Part shown: positions 44,440 to 55,134 of the stretch, piece by piece
Position numbering within the stretch: position 1 is the stretch's first letter
Layout: each line of letters begins with the position of its first letter
Source: Seminavis robusta
Lineage: Eukaryota; Bacillariophyta; Bacillariophyceae; Naviculales; Naviculaceae
Assembly: GCA_903772945.1 (NCBI GenBank)
Contig: CAICTM010000106.1
Coordinates: 1-64,000, forward strand
Direction of reading: 5' to 3'
DNA: 64,000 nucleotides
Made by a program: the position numbers and the translations under genes
Notes under the pieces: generated by a model
What the model saw: only the letters and a program-made list of their open reading frames with translations
What the model was told of the DNA's origin: nothing
Databases searched by the model: none

Positions 44440-45526
44440 GGTGGAAGAAGAAAGACCGTGTCAACGTCAGAGAGGAAGAATCCGAAGCAATGGATGGACG
44501 ACGGCGACGGCGGGAGCGTGGACGACCGAACTGAGAGTCCTCGTAAGATAACAGCGACGATGACGCACAACTGGTAGCAGAATCCCAATGAAAGAATAAG
44601 CAAAATCCCAATGAAGGCCGAACGGCTGATCCCCATGGTCGGTCAATCCGAAAGGAAAGAAGATAATGAACGGAGACCACCATTTCGATTGAAGATTCCT
44701 GCAGAGTTTCCCTTGTAAAGTTTCGATAGTCAAAATAATGAGATGGTTTCCTTCGAAGAATGAAGAATGAAGACCCCTCCGACTGATTCAACCCGGCTGA
44801 TTGCGATCTTTGTCAGTTGGACCAGGAGGTTGCTCCTCTCTCACTGATTCTTGCGGCAATCAACATGGACACGAAGGGAAACCCATGGTCCCCAAATATC
44901 GATCCCATCTGACAAAGAGGCAATCCGATGACAACACACATGTCTCATGGTCGCGAAATGAAGCTTCACGGAACGAGTGGTGTCAATCGGACGTGTTGTG
45001 AGAGGAGTTCACGGAACGATTGGAGTCATCAACATGGTCGCTGACACTGATAAACATGATCGAAAAGGGATGCACTTGGTGGGATGCGATTTTCTTTGGA
45101 TGCAATGACTAAATAGAGAACTCGAAAGACTTTCTGTGACTGGAGAGTCGGCCATCTAGTTTAAAACTAAGCTCACATTTTCAGCCTCACATTTTGCCAA
45201 ATCCATTGAAAAGGTGGCAAATCACTCATCGTGAAAGGGGGGGACCATTTTACAGTCAAGGGAGTGACCAAAAATTAAGAAATGAGGTTCTATCCTGCTC
45301 AGTAATACTCTAAAGAACCAGGATAGACCTTCTTTTATAGGATTTGATCATCTCCTCATGGAGAAAAAGTGTCCCCCAAATAGGATTCCGTGATGAAGCA
45401 TCCGTACGGTACCTTTTGCTCATGTCTCACAACTCTTACAGCTTTGCGGGCTGAAGGCTCCTGACGTTTGTTCGCAGAATTCTTGAAAGTTACTTCAAAA
45501 AATCCATCATCTTCTCCATCATCGCC
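44440..45526. other. Spacer upstream of transposase remnant and nuclease gene
   Basis: About 1.1 kb between divergent genes; no gene seen. It includes a candidate inverted partner (45183-45197) of the sequence at 39183-39197, and a 9-bp inverted pair, TCTATCCTG at 45289 and CAGGATAGA at 45319. CCGTACGGTACC is at about 45403. The final 60 bases are probably the nuclease 5' UTR. Confidence 0.5.
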
Positions 45527-46687
45527 ATGGCAGTAACATTAAAGACAAAGATGCCGTCGTTATCATGCTGCTCTCCTGTCCTGCTTATCGTGTGGATATT
45601 GGTGGTGACAAGCCCCATTGGTGTGTTGGGTTGGGGCAAAGACGGTCATGAATTGGTGGGAAACCTCGCCTACCGTTTGTTATCCAGTTCGGCTCAATCG
45701 GCAGTTCATGAGATTCTTGGAGATGATGATGCGGTAGCGCATCATGCTGACTGTTACAATAATACTCCACTGGGTGCCATTGCCGATTGGGCCGATCAAG
45801 TTCGTATGAGCAAGGACTACCATTGGTCGGGTGTTTTGCATTATATAGATATTCACGATGAAACGGTGGAGGGTGGATGTCCCGCCGTTGGTGACACGGA
45901 CAAGAAGGGTTGTCATTTCGACTATTCTCGAGACTGTAAACAGGATGCTTGTGTGGCGGGTGCCATTGTCAATTACACACATCATTTGGCCGACTGGAAG
46001 CAACAACAACCACGACTCTCCAAACATCTCCGAGGATCCATGAGTCTCTTGGCGCCTTTTCGACTGCTAGCTACTACTACGACAAATCCTCCCACCCAGT
46101 TGGTGCAAGAAAGTCTCAAGTTTTTGACCCATTTTGTGGGAGATATTCATCAACCTCTGCACAGTGGTAGGCAGTCGGATATCGGAGGAAATCGCATTGA
46201 CGTTACGTTTCACATTCCCAGCAGTAGTAACAACCGGGCAGTCTCCACTCCTAGAAGATCTGGTAGACGTACCACTACTACCACCCATCATCATCACCAT
46301 TTGGAACTGCACGCCGTGTGGGATACGTCCATGATTGAACGAGCCATTCATACTATCTACCATCATTCACGGCAAGAATTGGAAGAAGATTTGATGACAT
46401 ACATCCAAAACAACAATTCCACTCATCACGATTGGTTGGCATGTGCGGATACATCCCAGCAAAAATGCACATCCGCATGGGCCGAAGAAAGCTGGCAACA
46501 TGCATTGACATGGGCATACCGGAATGCCGATGGACAGTCCGAAGTCACACCGGGAACCAACTTGACGGATGCATACTACGAGACACGATGGCCACAAATC
46601 TTTCAGTACATTGCCGTGGCCGGTGTCCGATTGGCGGCGGCCCTCGAAATGGTATTGGGAGACGACAAGAACCATCATCTTGATTAA
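45527..46687 (+). CDS. Secreted S1/P1-type zinc nuclease
   Basis: An unspliced frame of 386 residues. The signal peptide ends just before Trp36 (VLG/WGKDGHELVG), so the mature N-terminal Trp can ligate zinc as in P1 nuclease. The other expected zinc ligands are visible: His41, Asp90 (ADWADQVR), His105 (LHYIDIH), His202/Asp206/His212 (THFVGDIHQPLH) and His262/Asp266 (LHAVWDTSM). The full set argues for an active enzyme cleaving single-stranded DNA and RNA, with 3'-nucleotidase activity, outside the cell or in the secretory path, for example in nutrient scavenging. A Ser/Arg/Thr/His-rich insert (about 232-258) just before the last ligand pair is unusual. There are several N-glycosylation sites. 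Confidence 0.92.
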   Translation: MAVTLKTKMPSLSCCSPVLLIVWILVVTSPIGVLGWGKDGHELVGNLAYRLLSSSAQSAVHEILGDDDAVAHHADCYNNTPLGAIADWADQVRMSKDYHWSGVLHYIDIHDETVEGGCPAVGDTDKKGCHFDYSRDCKQDACVAGAIVNYTHHLADWKQQQPRLSKHLRGSMSLLAPFRLLATTTTNPPTQLVQESLKFLTHFVGDIHQPLHSGRQSDIGGNRIDVTFHIPSSSNNRAVSTPRRSGRRTTTTTHHHHHLELHAVWDTSMIERAIHTIYHHSRQELEEDLMTYIQNNNSTHHDWLACADTSQQKCTSAWAEESWQHALTWAYRNADGQSEVTPGTNLTDAYYETRWPQIFQYIAVAGVRLAAALEMVLGDDKNHHLD

Positions 46688-46850
46688 TGCAGGAGAACGT
46701 GCTTCCAAGTCGATTTCTTTTTGAAACATGACTCATACAATGCACTTTCCAGTCATGCCTGCACCTCTTCTCTTGGCTGGTCCACAGAGCGTACAATGGC
46801 CAACGCAGACATACCGGTACTGCTGTAAAACCTCTAGCCTATACTTTATG

Positions 46851-48632
46851 TTACCTTTCTCTAGAGCGGTGGACTATTGCTTCCTTTAGTGCAGATTTCC
46901 GCTTCTGCTTGGTTGTAGTACTGGGTTGGGCCTCCTTTTGAACGAGCCGTTTGGATTGTTGCTTTCCTTGGTGTAATGGCGCCGCCATCTTGTTTACAGA
47001 TGGCTTGGCGGTTGGTGGCGATCTCTTTGCATTTGGTGGTTTGGTTATTGTACTAGGTTGTCTCGTCATGTTTGGAGGAGACTTGATGGTTGTGGGTTGG
47101 GTTGGCTTTGGAGGAGACTTCTTGATGGTCGTCTTGCCGGGTTCCTCCTGGTGATGTTTCTTCGTCGTGGTTGCTTTTGCTCTTGCCTTTTCGGACAGCG
47201 TTACGCCTGGGGGATCGGATGTTCTTCTGGATTGGCGTCTTGGTGGGGCAGATCCTCCCGCTACTTGTACAGAGCTTGTCTTCTTTTTCTTCTCCTTGGA
47301 GCTCGTCGTACCTGAGTGTATGGATTGTTGTGTTTTCTTTGGCGGTGGTGGTGGAGTCGCAGCACCATCGCCCTCCGTGGACATCTTGCTGTTTCGTTTC
47401 TGTCTCTCGCAATGGTTGTTGTTGACAATGGCTGTGGTATCGTCATTCTTCCTTGGCCCACCAGGTACACGAGAATGGGATGACTGGACTGTTTTGGAGC
47501 TCTTTCTCTTCAGAGGCTTCACTTCCTGCAGCTTTTCAGGATCTGCCTGCTTTCGGGTTGGATTCGTTGCTTTCTCTAATAGCGTCGCTTGTTGCAACTG
47601 CCTAGCACTGGACCATGCCGGTGGCTCCAATTTCCGTGGTTTGCTGTCTCGCATGGTTGATAATGTTGTCGTGGATACGCTGGCAGTATCCTGATGATCT
47701 GTTGTCGTCACAATGCTGGTGGGGATGCCACCATGGTGGTTGGTGGTAGCCCTTTGTGGTTGCTGCTGTTGCTTTCGTTGACTTCCACCCGCACTGCCAC
47801 CCCGAAAGAAGGTTTTCTCCATTTTCTGCGACGAGTGCCAAATGTCGGATTCCGGGTTGAGTTCCGTGGGTCGTTTCCATACCACATCAAATCGTAGTTT
47901 TCGTGCAATCCACCAAATGACAATCATGGCAAAGACCACCAGGGGGATGATAATGGCGCAAAGATACAACGTCATGGACACGGTGGAGCTCATCTCGGTA
48001 TTGGGGGGCGGGGAGCCTTGATGATTGCTACTTGTTGATGACTCGGTGGGAGTGAGGATTGTTGATGATGATGGCGGTGATGTAATGGCCAGCAATTGTC
48101 CCGTGAACGTATCCAGTCCAACCACATGACCACCCACATTGAGCAGTGTCACACTATCAATGTCAAATACCCCGTGTCGCGTCAGTTCCAGTAGGTACTC
48201 TGTCTTGTTCTCTCCCAAGAACCCCAGCAACGTTTCCTCTTGGACGTGTTTTCGCATGTCGGGGGAAGTTGGGTAAGAATAGTAGCTGGTACCCGAGTAG
48301 GCCACTTTGGTTTTGAATTCGTCTTCTTCTCGGATGAACAGGTACAGCAGTAACCGCTGAAACGTCGGCTGTTCTTGGGACAATATTTGAACAAGATAGT
48401 TTCGAGTGGCGGTCAAGACATCCATTTCCTCCATGGCTTCAAAGCTTTGATCTCGACGGGGGTGATGATGGTACACCAGGTGGAAGGGTTCCAGCTGGAT
48501 GGGATATTCTTCAATTTCCAAGCCACGTGAGTCATCTTGCTGTATGCTGCCGTGCCGCCTCAGGCTGTCTTGTGCTCGACATGATACCGCCAGCACATGG
48601 AAGAGAAGAAGAAGTATCCGCCACGGCGTCAT
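46851..48632 (-). CDS. Single-pass membrane protein with disordered basic cytosolic tail, unknown
   Basis: The ATG at 48632 (MTPWRILLLLFHVLAV) gives 593 residues and begins with a signal peptide; the frame runs 85 codons further up, but that part lacks coding character. The extracellular part (about 22-215) is folded-looking (ATRNYLVQILSQEQPTFQRL, ELTRHGVFDIDSVTLLNVGGHVV). A Ser/Thr/Pro stalk is followed by one membrane span (about 225-247, LCAIIIPLVVFAMIVIWWIA). The cytosolic half is Lys/Pro/Ser/Thr-rich and disordered, including PPPPPKK and repeated KSPPKP/KSPPN units, which may bind SH3- or WW-like domains or microtubules. No family is recognised; a surface receptor or wall-anchoring role is possible but only inferred. 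Confidence 0.65.
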   Translation of the reverse strand: MTPWRILLLLFHVLAVSCRAQDSLRRHGSIQQDDSRGLEIEEYPIQLEPFHLVYHHHPRRDQSFEAMEEMDVLTATRNYLVQILSQEQPTFQRLLLYLFIREEDEFKTKVAYSGTSYYSYPTSPDMRKHVQEETLLGFLGENKTEYLLELTRHGVFDIDSVTLLNVGGHVVGLDTFTGQLLAITSPPSSSTILTPTESSTSSNHQGSPPPNTEMSSTVSMTLYLCAIIIPLVVFAMIVIWWIARKLRFDVVWKRPTELNPESDIWHSSQKMEKTFFRGGSAGGSQRKQQQQPQRATTNHHGGIPTSIVTTTDHQDTASVSTTTLSTMRDSKPRKLEPPAWSSARQLQQATLLEKATNPTRKQADPEKLQEVKPLKRKSSKTVQSSHSRVPGGPRKNDDTTAIVNNNHCERQKRNSKMSTEGDGAATPPPPPKKTQQSIHSGTTSSKEKKKKTSSVQVAGGSAPPRRQSRRTSDPPGVTLSEKARAKATTTKKHHQEEPGKTTIKKSPPKPTQPTTIKSPPNMTRQPSTITKPPNAKRSPPTAKPSVNKMAAPLHQGKQQSKRLVQKEAQPSTTTKQKRKSALKEAIVHRSRER

Positions 48633-49085
48633 CGTCAGAGTCAAACCACACACAGAACGTTTTGAGGTCAGGATCCTTGCTTTGATCTTTAGAAAGACAA
48701 CCATGAAATTGGCTTGTATTAGGCGGCTGACCAAGGCAATGAATCTCGTTAAATTTGTGCTTGTACTCGACGATTGCGGCCCCCAAGAGGCATGCCATTC
48801 ATGGTGGCTTGGACGAAAATGCTCGCCTACTTTCGTTTCGCATCCGAAGTGTGAAGAGGAAAATTTGAAATGCGATCTTTTTCTCAAAGAGAGAGAAAAC
48901 AGAACTCAACTTAAAATGCAACAGCTCTAATGGTTTGTAAAAGAGAACTCCAGAGGTTCGCAAATGCTTCTTTGGGATGGGCGGTGCTCTCATCCTTACC
49001 CATTGCAATGCCCATCACAGCTTTCCCAACTCTGACATCCCTTCCCACATAGCAACCAACTGTTCTATTCCCAAGGAACACAACC
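48633..49085. other. Divergent promoter region
   Basis: 453 bases between the membrane-protein gene (minus) and the LRR gene (plus). Coding-like frames here are continuations without motifs. No repeat or RNA is seen. Confidence 0.5.
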
Positions 49086-51275
49086 ATGAAGATGAAGCTA
49101 AGCGCTATTGTTGTTTTTGCGGCGGCGGCGGTCCTAGTGGATGCCACGCATTTATCGAGTATTAGAACCCCGCGAAACAGAGACGATCGGCAGTGGTTGG
49201 ATCAAAATGGACATGTTCACCGACAAATTGAGGTCAGTCAAACAGATTGGCCTGTGGGATCCTCCATGGGCCTCTTCTATCAGTGGAAACGCTACGGCCG
49301 AAGACTTTCAACCCTCGGAACACGATGCAGACTGGCCGGGTCCGTTGGCCATTGCAGGATCACAACCTTTTGTATTGAATGTCAAGGATTGTGGCCAGGC
49401 TTTGACGTATGGCATCTACCCCAAGAGCGGCGACGGCAATCTACAGATACCCATAATTGCGTCACGTACTACCGGACAACAAACCAGTGAAGGTTGTGAT
49501 GTTGCAGTAGATACGCTTGCACTGCAAATCGATGCAACGAATAAAATGTTCCATGTCGAAATTCTATCCCCGCAAGGCGAGGGGATGGCCGACTATTCTT
49601 GGGTTGCTGTGACGAACACTACAGATGTGATCTGGGCCATTTCGGCTACGGAAATGACCTCGTTTGCCACTGGCGTTTACATTTGGGTAGATGGACAGGG
49701 GCGCACGCACGTGGTGGGGCTATATGTCGATCCAAAGGAGAGTGTCTGCAACTTTTCAGAAGAAGAAGGAGACGATAGTGGCAATGCAGATATTCTTGCA
49801 GGAGAACCTGAGGTTTCTTTGGACGGATCCTCTGTTTTTGCAGCACTTCCTGCGTATACCGTGGAAGCTTTGGAGGATCCTATGTCTCCCCAGTCGTTGG
49901 GATTGGCCTGGCTCGAAGAGCATCCCACAGTGGACACCATGGAAGAATGGCGCAAGCGTCAACTCTTTGCCTTGGTGACCTTCTACTATGCACTGAATGG
50001 AGACAATTGGCCCGTGTCAGAGAGGGCGAACTATCTATCGTACACAATTCCAGAATGTGAATGGGGAGAGACTGACTATAAGGAAGAGCAAGACCCTGAC
50101 GTAGATCATTGGGTGTACGAAGCCGAGGGGAATAGCTGCCACGAAGATGGGACATTCCAACGACTACGTTTGTTCAGCTTTGATCCAGACACATCGCCCT
50201 TGGTGGGAACGTTGCCCCGAGAGATCGCCTTCTTGGCCCAACTGGAAGAGCTGGAGTTCTAAAGGACTTGGTGGGATGTTTCCGTGACAGACTTGTTCGA
50301 AGTTTTGGCCTCTGCCGAACCAAACTTTCTCGATACCCTTCGGTATTTGAAACTTAGTGACAACTTGGCTACAGGCACAATCCCAACGACTATCCACAAC
50401 ATCTACAACTTGGAGGACTTGGACATGTCGCACAACTCGGTGTGGTTAGGACCTTTGTCGGTAACGGGTATGGCGCTCTTTACCTCAGACAGGTATGGAC
50501 GCTGATGAAGCTCACTCCTTCTCTTGTTTTGTCCTCTTTTTGGCCATTCAGGAACCCTTCCAACTGAGTTTGGTTTGCTTACCACTTTGCAACGTCTAGC
50601 CCTTGTCTCCAATGACTTGACAGGTTTGCAGTTGTACTGCACCAAGTTCATGTTTTTTTGTTGTTCAGGTATTGGAATCTCACTTCCTTTGCTTCGTTGC
50701 TTGGTTGTCCACAAGGAACTCTGCCAACCGAGTTGATTTTCTTGAGCAACTTGACATACATAAACTTCTACTCAAACGAGCTGACAGGTACGTTTCACTA
50801 TATTACGGTCCTCAGTGGGAGCTCCTGGTTGCCCTCGACCAATGACAGCGCACAACCACTATGGGGTACAGTCGGCCTAACTACAATGGTGGTTGCCTCA
50901 CTCTATCCTCAAGGTACAATCCCGACTGAATTTGGGATGCTTACCAGAATGGGAGGCATGTATTTGTCACGAAACATGCTGTCAGGTATGGTTGGTCTGG
51001 TTTGTGTGTGTGGTCCGCACTTCTACTTTGTGTCGTATAGCTAAGCAAAGGTGCTGACTCTTTCTTCCTCTCAAGGGACTATCCCATCAGAGCTTGGACT
51101 CATGACAGATCTTTATGCACTTGCACTGTGGCAAATGGATGAGATGAGTGGCACTATACCCAGCGAAGTCTGTTCTCTGCCAAATCTATGGGACCTGAGG
51201 GTTCCAAGGTTTATAAGTTGCCCGGATGACTGTGGCAAGCCTGATGATATTTTTGACAGCTGCAGCTCCCTCTGA
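49086..51275 (+). pseudogene. Secreted plant-type LRR protein gene, one frameshift and one in-frame stop
   Basis: A signal peptide (MKMKLSAIVVFAAAAVLVDA) starts at 49086 in one frame; the body continues in another from about 49142 (YRVLEPRETETIGSG) to LAQLEELEF, where an in-frame TAA (50260-50262) interrupts clear coding sequence (TDLFEVLASAEPNFLDTLRYLKLSDN). Spliced model: exon to 50467, then 50552-50623, 50716-50787, 50914-50985 and 51076-51275. The three middle exons are each exactly 72 bases and encode one 24-residue LRR of the GTIPTEFGxLTxLxxLxLxxNxLTG type; all introns are phase 1 (G/GT). The last exon ends with a Cys pair cap (CPDDCGKPDDIFDSC). The family is common in diatoms as surface or secreted LRR proteins. 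Two breaks suggest a pseudogene; sequencing error at both sites is less likely. Confidence 0.7.
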
Positions 51276-51996
51276 ATAGATCGGAGAATGGCAGAGATGG
51301 AGGGCAAAATGGTGGAATATGGAGTTGGAGGTCGCAAACAATTGTCTTGCATCGGTATCTCTTAGCTAGCCAGTAAATTTTAGTTCGTAGCTGCTAGAGA
51401 ATCTTTGCTTGTGATGCATGTTTTGCAGGTATCACACCACGCTTCCTCTTTTGAAAACTGCAGTAGCTCCGGCAGCTGAAGTGTACGTTCATTGGGGTTC
51501 AAGGCCTCTTGCACTTGCCAAACGGTCCCCATGTCCCATCACCCCAAAGAAAGAAGAGAGCTTAGGATCGTCCACTTCAGCACCCGAGACCTGTGTGAAA
51601 GGATCTCCCCCCCTGGGCCATGAGTCGAGTCGAGTCGTGGCTAGCTGCAACTCATGGGTTGAATGATCAATCGAATCCAGGCGAATCGCGAATCGAATAG
51701 TTCGATTGATTGAATCATTCGATTCGATTCGTCTCCACGCGCAACTCAAGAATGTCATGCATGAATGCAAAAGCCGTGATCTGCAGCTCGGAGCCTCCGT
51801 GGCCGCGTGGCCACAAAAACAAGAAGGGCCATCACAACCCATCAACATAGCGGTATCGACCTCCTCTACCCTTAGATCGACCGACAGATTGATTCTGCCA
51901 CCAAGAAGGAGGTACCCTTGTTGAACGACGGTAGCTAGGAGCTACAAATCCAACTAAAAGGGCCGGCACAAGTTGCTTCAGGAGGGTGTAAGAATC
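51276..51996. other. Intergenic with GATTCGA-rich inverted words
   Basis: About 0.7 kb without a gene. Around 51660-51735 there is a cluster of TCGAATC/GATTCGA words that can pair with one another (GAATCGAATAG .. GATTGAATCATTCGATTCG), plus GAGTCGAGTCGAGTCG near 51622. The function is unknown. Confidence 0.55.
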
Positions 51997-54900
51997 ATGA
52001 CCAAAGATGGTACAGCAGCAGTGTCTGCCTATGCTCCCCTGCGACGGAATTCATTCCTGGAGCACCCCCCTCGGACATCGGCTCAACGATTATCCACATT
52101 GACGTTGGGCCTGACATTGGTGGTGATTCGCTTTTGGAAAGATGCAAAACTGTGGAAAGAATTGCTCCCCTTGGAATGGCAACGGCTGATGTCCGTGTAC
52201 TTGCAAAAGTGGCGCCGTGGCTCGGCTCGGTCCATTACCTCCCTTGCACAACAACTCTTGGCAGCCATTCAAGAACAGCTTGCTCCCTTTGTGGAAACAT
52301 TATCATCACAATCACAATCCTTGCTCATCAGGATGGCAACCAATAATCGCAATAATAATACCCACAACAACAATACCCACAAGAAGACTGGTGGCAACAA
52401 TAACAACAACAAACCCCCTTCCAGAGGAGCACATGCCAGTTCGGCCAGTCACAGCCAAGATGCCCCCACTTCCATTTTATGTGATGGATCGTCCACACAA
52501 TTCAGCACACAACATCAGCACAATGACAATTACGAAGATCGCGTCCGCCAAAATCAATCTCTGATTCGAAGAGTCTTGCTCTATTGGTTTGGTCAGTATG
52601 ATCCAGACACGGCCCAGAAAAAACTCTGGATGATTGCCCATTCGTCTGGGGCCCATCGAGCGGCCGTTGATTCCGAAATTGCCGATTTATTTACGCCACT
52701 CCTCTGTGAACTCGCCACAGCAGACAACAACAACAACAACAATACGTCAGACTGTCGGTGGAAACAGTGGTGTGCCGATAAAGACATGTACGGATACCAG
52801 GGCAAGTTGGCTGCCATTATTGTTTTGGATCAATTCTCACGACATATTCAACGGCATTATCATCAACAACATAAAGAAAGCACCAACAACAACTTGCCCG
52901 CCCAAGATGTCTTGGACAAGTTAGCCCTAAAAACGGCGCAACTATTGACGCAAACGCACCAATCCGAAATCCAATGTGGCATGATCCCACTCCCCCAATA
53001 CATTTTTGGCTTGATGCCCTATCGACATGCCAGTACATTGGACAGCGTGCAATACGTACAAACTTGTGTTGAACTTTCGGCCAATCTCAATCTGCAGTTG
53101 GAAGAAATGACGAGTCGATTTCGAAAGGCTACCAATCGGCGCATGGCAGTCTTGCAAGATGAAGCTCGACGGACGGGCAAGGCAACCGTGCCGGGTAATA
53201 CTGTACCGGTAGCAGATGACGAAGCCACTGGTACAGATTTGTCATCAGCACGAGACTCCACAGTAGACGACAACACTACACCCAAAAAGTTTAGTGATGA
53301 GGACATTCTGGAAACCTTCCCCTTTCAAGCCGACATGTCGGATGCAGCAGACCATCCCGTCGTCAAGACCATTCAAGCCTTTCTTGCCGATAGAGGAATC
53401 CAACCCGTGGGAGCGCCAAAGCCACCAGGCAAGAAAAAGGACAATCGCAAAGGTCGGAAGGATGATGGCGACAGCCGACGTGGAAAAGACAGTACAGCGA
53501 CGGACGATACAGCAACAACAACAACAACCAAAGCCTCTCTCATTGTCAGTCTATCTGGTGGTGTGGACTCAATGGCGATTGCTTCGGTTTTGGCCCATCT
53601 TAGAACAGATCTGCATTATCCGCACTTGGAGATTGTCGCCATTCATATTGACTATGCCAATCGACCCGAATCCAAGGCCGAGGCAGAGTTCGTCGAACGC
53701 TACTGCCATGAGCTTGGGATTCGATTCGTGGTTCGACGGATTGAAGAAGTTACCCGAGGGATCACGGCAAGGGATGAATATGAACAACGAGCACGGCAGA
53801 TGCGATATGACATGTATCGAACTGTGGCAGATCAACAAAGACAAAACAGCGACGGAATTGTGGGAGTCATGTTGGGGCATCATCGAGGGGACCTGCGAGA
53901 AAATGTCTTGTCGAATGCTCACAAGGGGTGCGGACCGCTGGATTTGTCGGGAATGACGCCGGTTTCTCAGAATGATGGTGTCACAATTTACCGGCCGTTG
54001 CTGCCGCTGGAAAAGAAGGCAGTGTACGACTATGCACATCGCTTTGGGGTGCCATACTTCAAAGGTGAGAGTTTTTTGGCAGATGAGACTTTTATTAGGC
54101 TATTTGTGCAGCCATGAGTACTGGACAGTATTTCTCACCCTTGCTCTCGTACAAAGATACGACACCTCACTGGTCAACAAGAGGAAAGCTGCGAAACAAA
54201 CTGCTCCCCTTGTTGGAAGAAATTTATGGTGAAGGTAGCATGAACAATCTGAGTACGTTGGCAACTGAGAGCGATGAATGTCGCAGCTTGCTGCATGCTG
54301 TGCTACTGAAGCCCTTCATGGATAGGGTAGTCAGGACTCCAATGGGGATCGTATTTGAAACAGCGCCTTTCATTGAAAGGGGGGAGTTCTTTTGGAAGTT
54401 TGTACTCCGAGAGGTACTTCACAGTGCTGGGCTTGGCATGTTCAGCGACAAGAGTGTTCTTTCCTTTCTTGAACGAGTCAATCCCGTACACACAATAAAG
54501 CAGACTATCCGAGAAGGTTGGTTACAATGTCGCCGCGATTATGCGGTGTACTTGCAAGCAGACGGCCGTGTGTACGTTTTGTACCCAGATAGCTTTCCTT
54601 GGCGGAAACCCGACAGCTACAAATGCTTTGGTCAAAGTAAGTGGACTGGCATGCATCGCTCAGCTGTTTTGCATCTATGTATGGGCAAGGGGGTGCTAAC
54701 TTTCCGCAACAGCTTATGACCTTTCAGAAACGAAGGCAACTACTGTTGGTCCATGGATTATCGAGGCTGAGCTGTGCCTGGTGGAAAATGAATCTGAAAG
54801 GGTTGCCTTGTTGAAGAGAAAGGCAGTGCCGTCAATGGATCATTTCATGGCTGGCTACTTGGAATATTACCTGGAAGTTCCGAACCTGCCAACACTTCCA

Positions 54901-55134
54901 AACAACAAAGAATCCGCCTTTTCACCCGCCCCTCTCATTTTCAGTTCTTCGTTCGATAGGGCCACTCGCCCTTCTGCCTGGAAGAGCACTGATGATAAGA
55001 TTCAAGATAACCTCCCATTGCTAGGCAATTCTGCGTCGTCTCAGGGTTCCATGGGCTTGCAAGCTGACAATCCAATGTCACTTGTTCGTATTACATTGGA
55101 TCGCAGATCTTCATCAAAGGGATCTGTGAAGTAA
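51997..55134 (+). CDS. DUF924 - TilS-type PP-loop ATPase fusion
   Basis: Exons 51997-54064, 54157-54636 and 54713-55134 (introns 92 and 76 bases, GT..AG, in frame), 989 residues. ATG 51997 was chosen over the one 8 codons upstream because of its better context. After an Asn/Ser-rich region, residues about 190-370 match DUF924: LIRRVLLYWFGQYDPDT, YGYQGKLAAIIVLDQFSRHIQRH, IPLPQYIFGLMPYRHAS. The second half has the N-type ATP pyrophosphatase loop SLSGGVDSMAIASVL (about 517) and the tRNA(Ile)-lysidine synthetase features HIDYANRPES, LGHHRGDLRENVLSN and, restored by splicing, DTTPHWSTRGKLRNKLLP. TilS converts the wobble C of tRNA-Ile(CAU) to lysidine, in bacteria and plastids; whether this large copy does so is open. 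No clear plastid signal is present, so a cytosolic or other role is possible. The C-terminal part is unassigned. Confidence 0.82.

Noticed and set aside
48633-48887. N-terminal 85-codon extension of the single-pass membrane protein
   Set aside because: It would bury a good signal peptide behind sequence without coding character.
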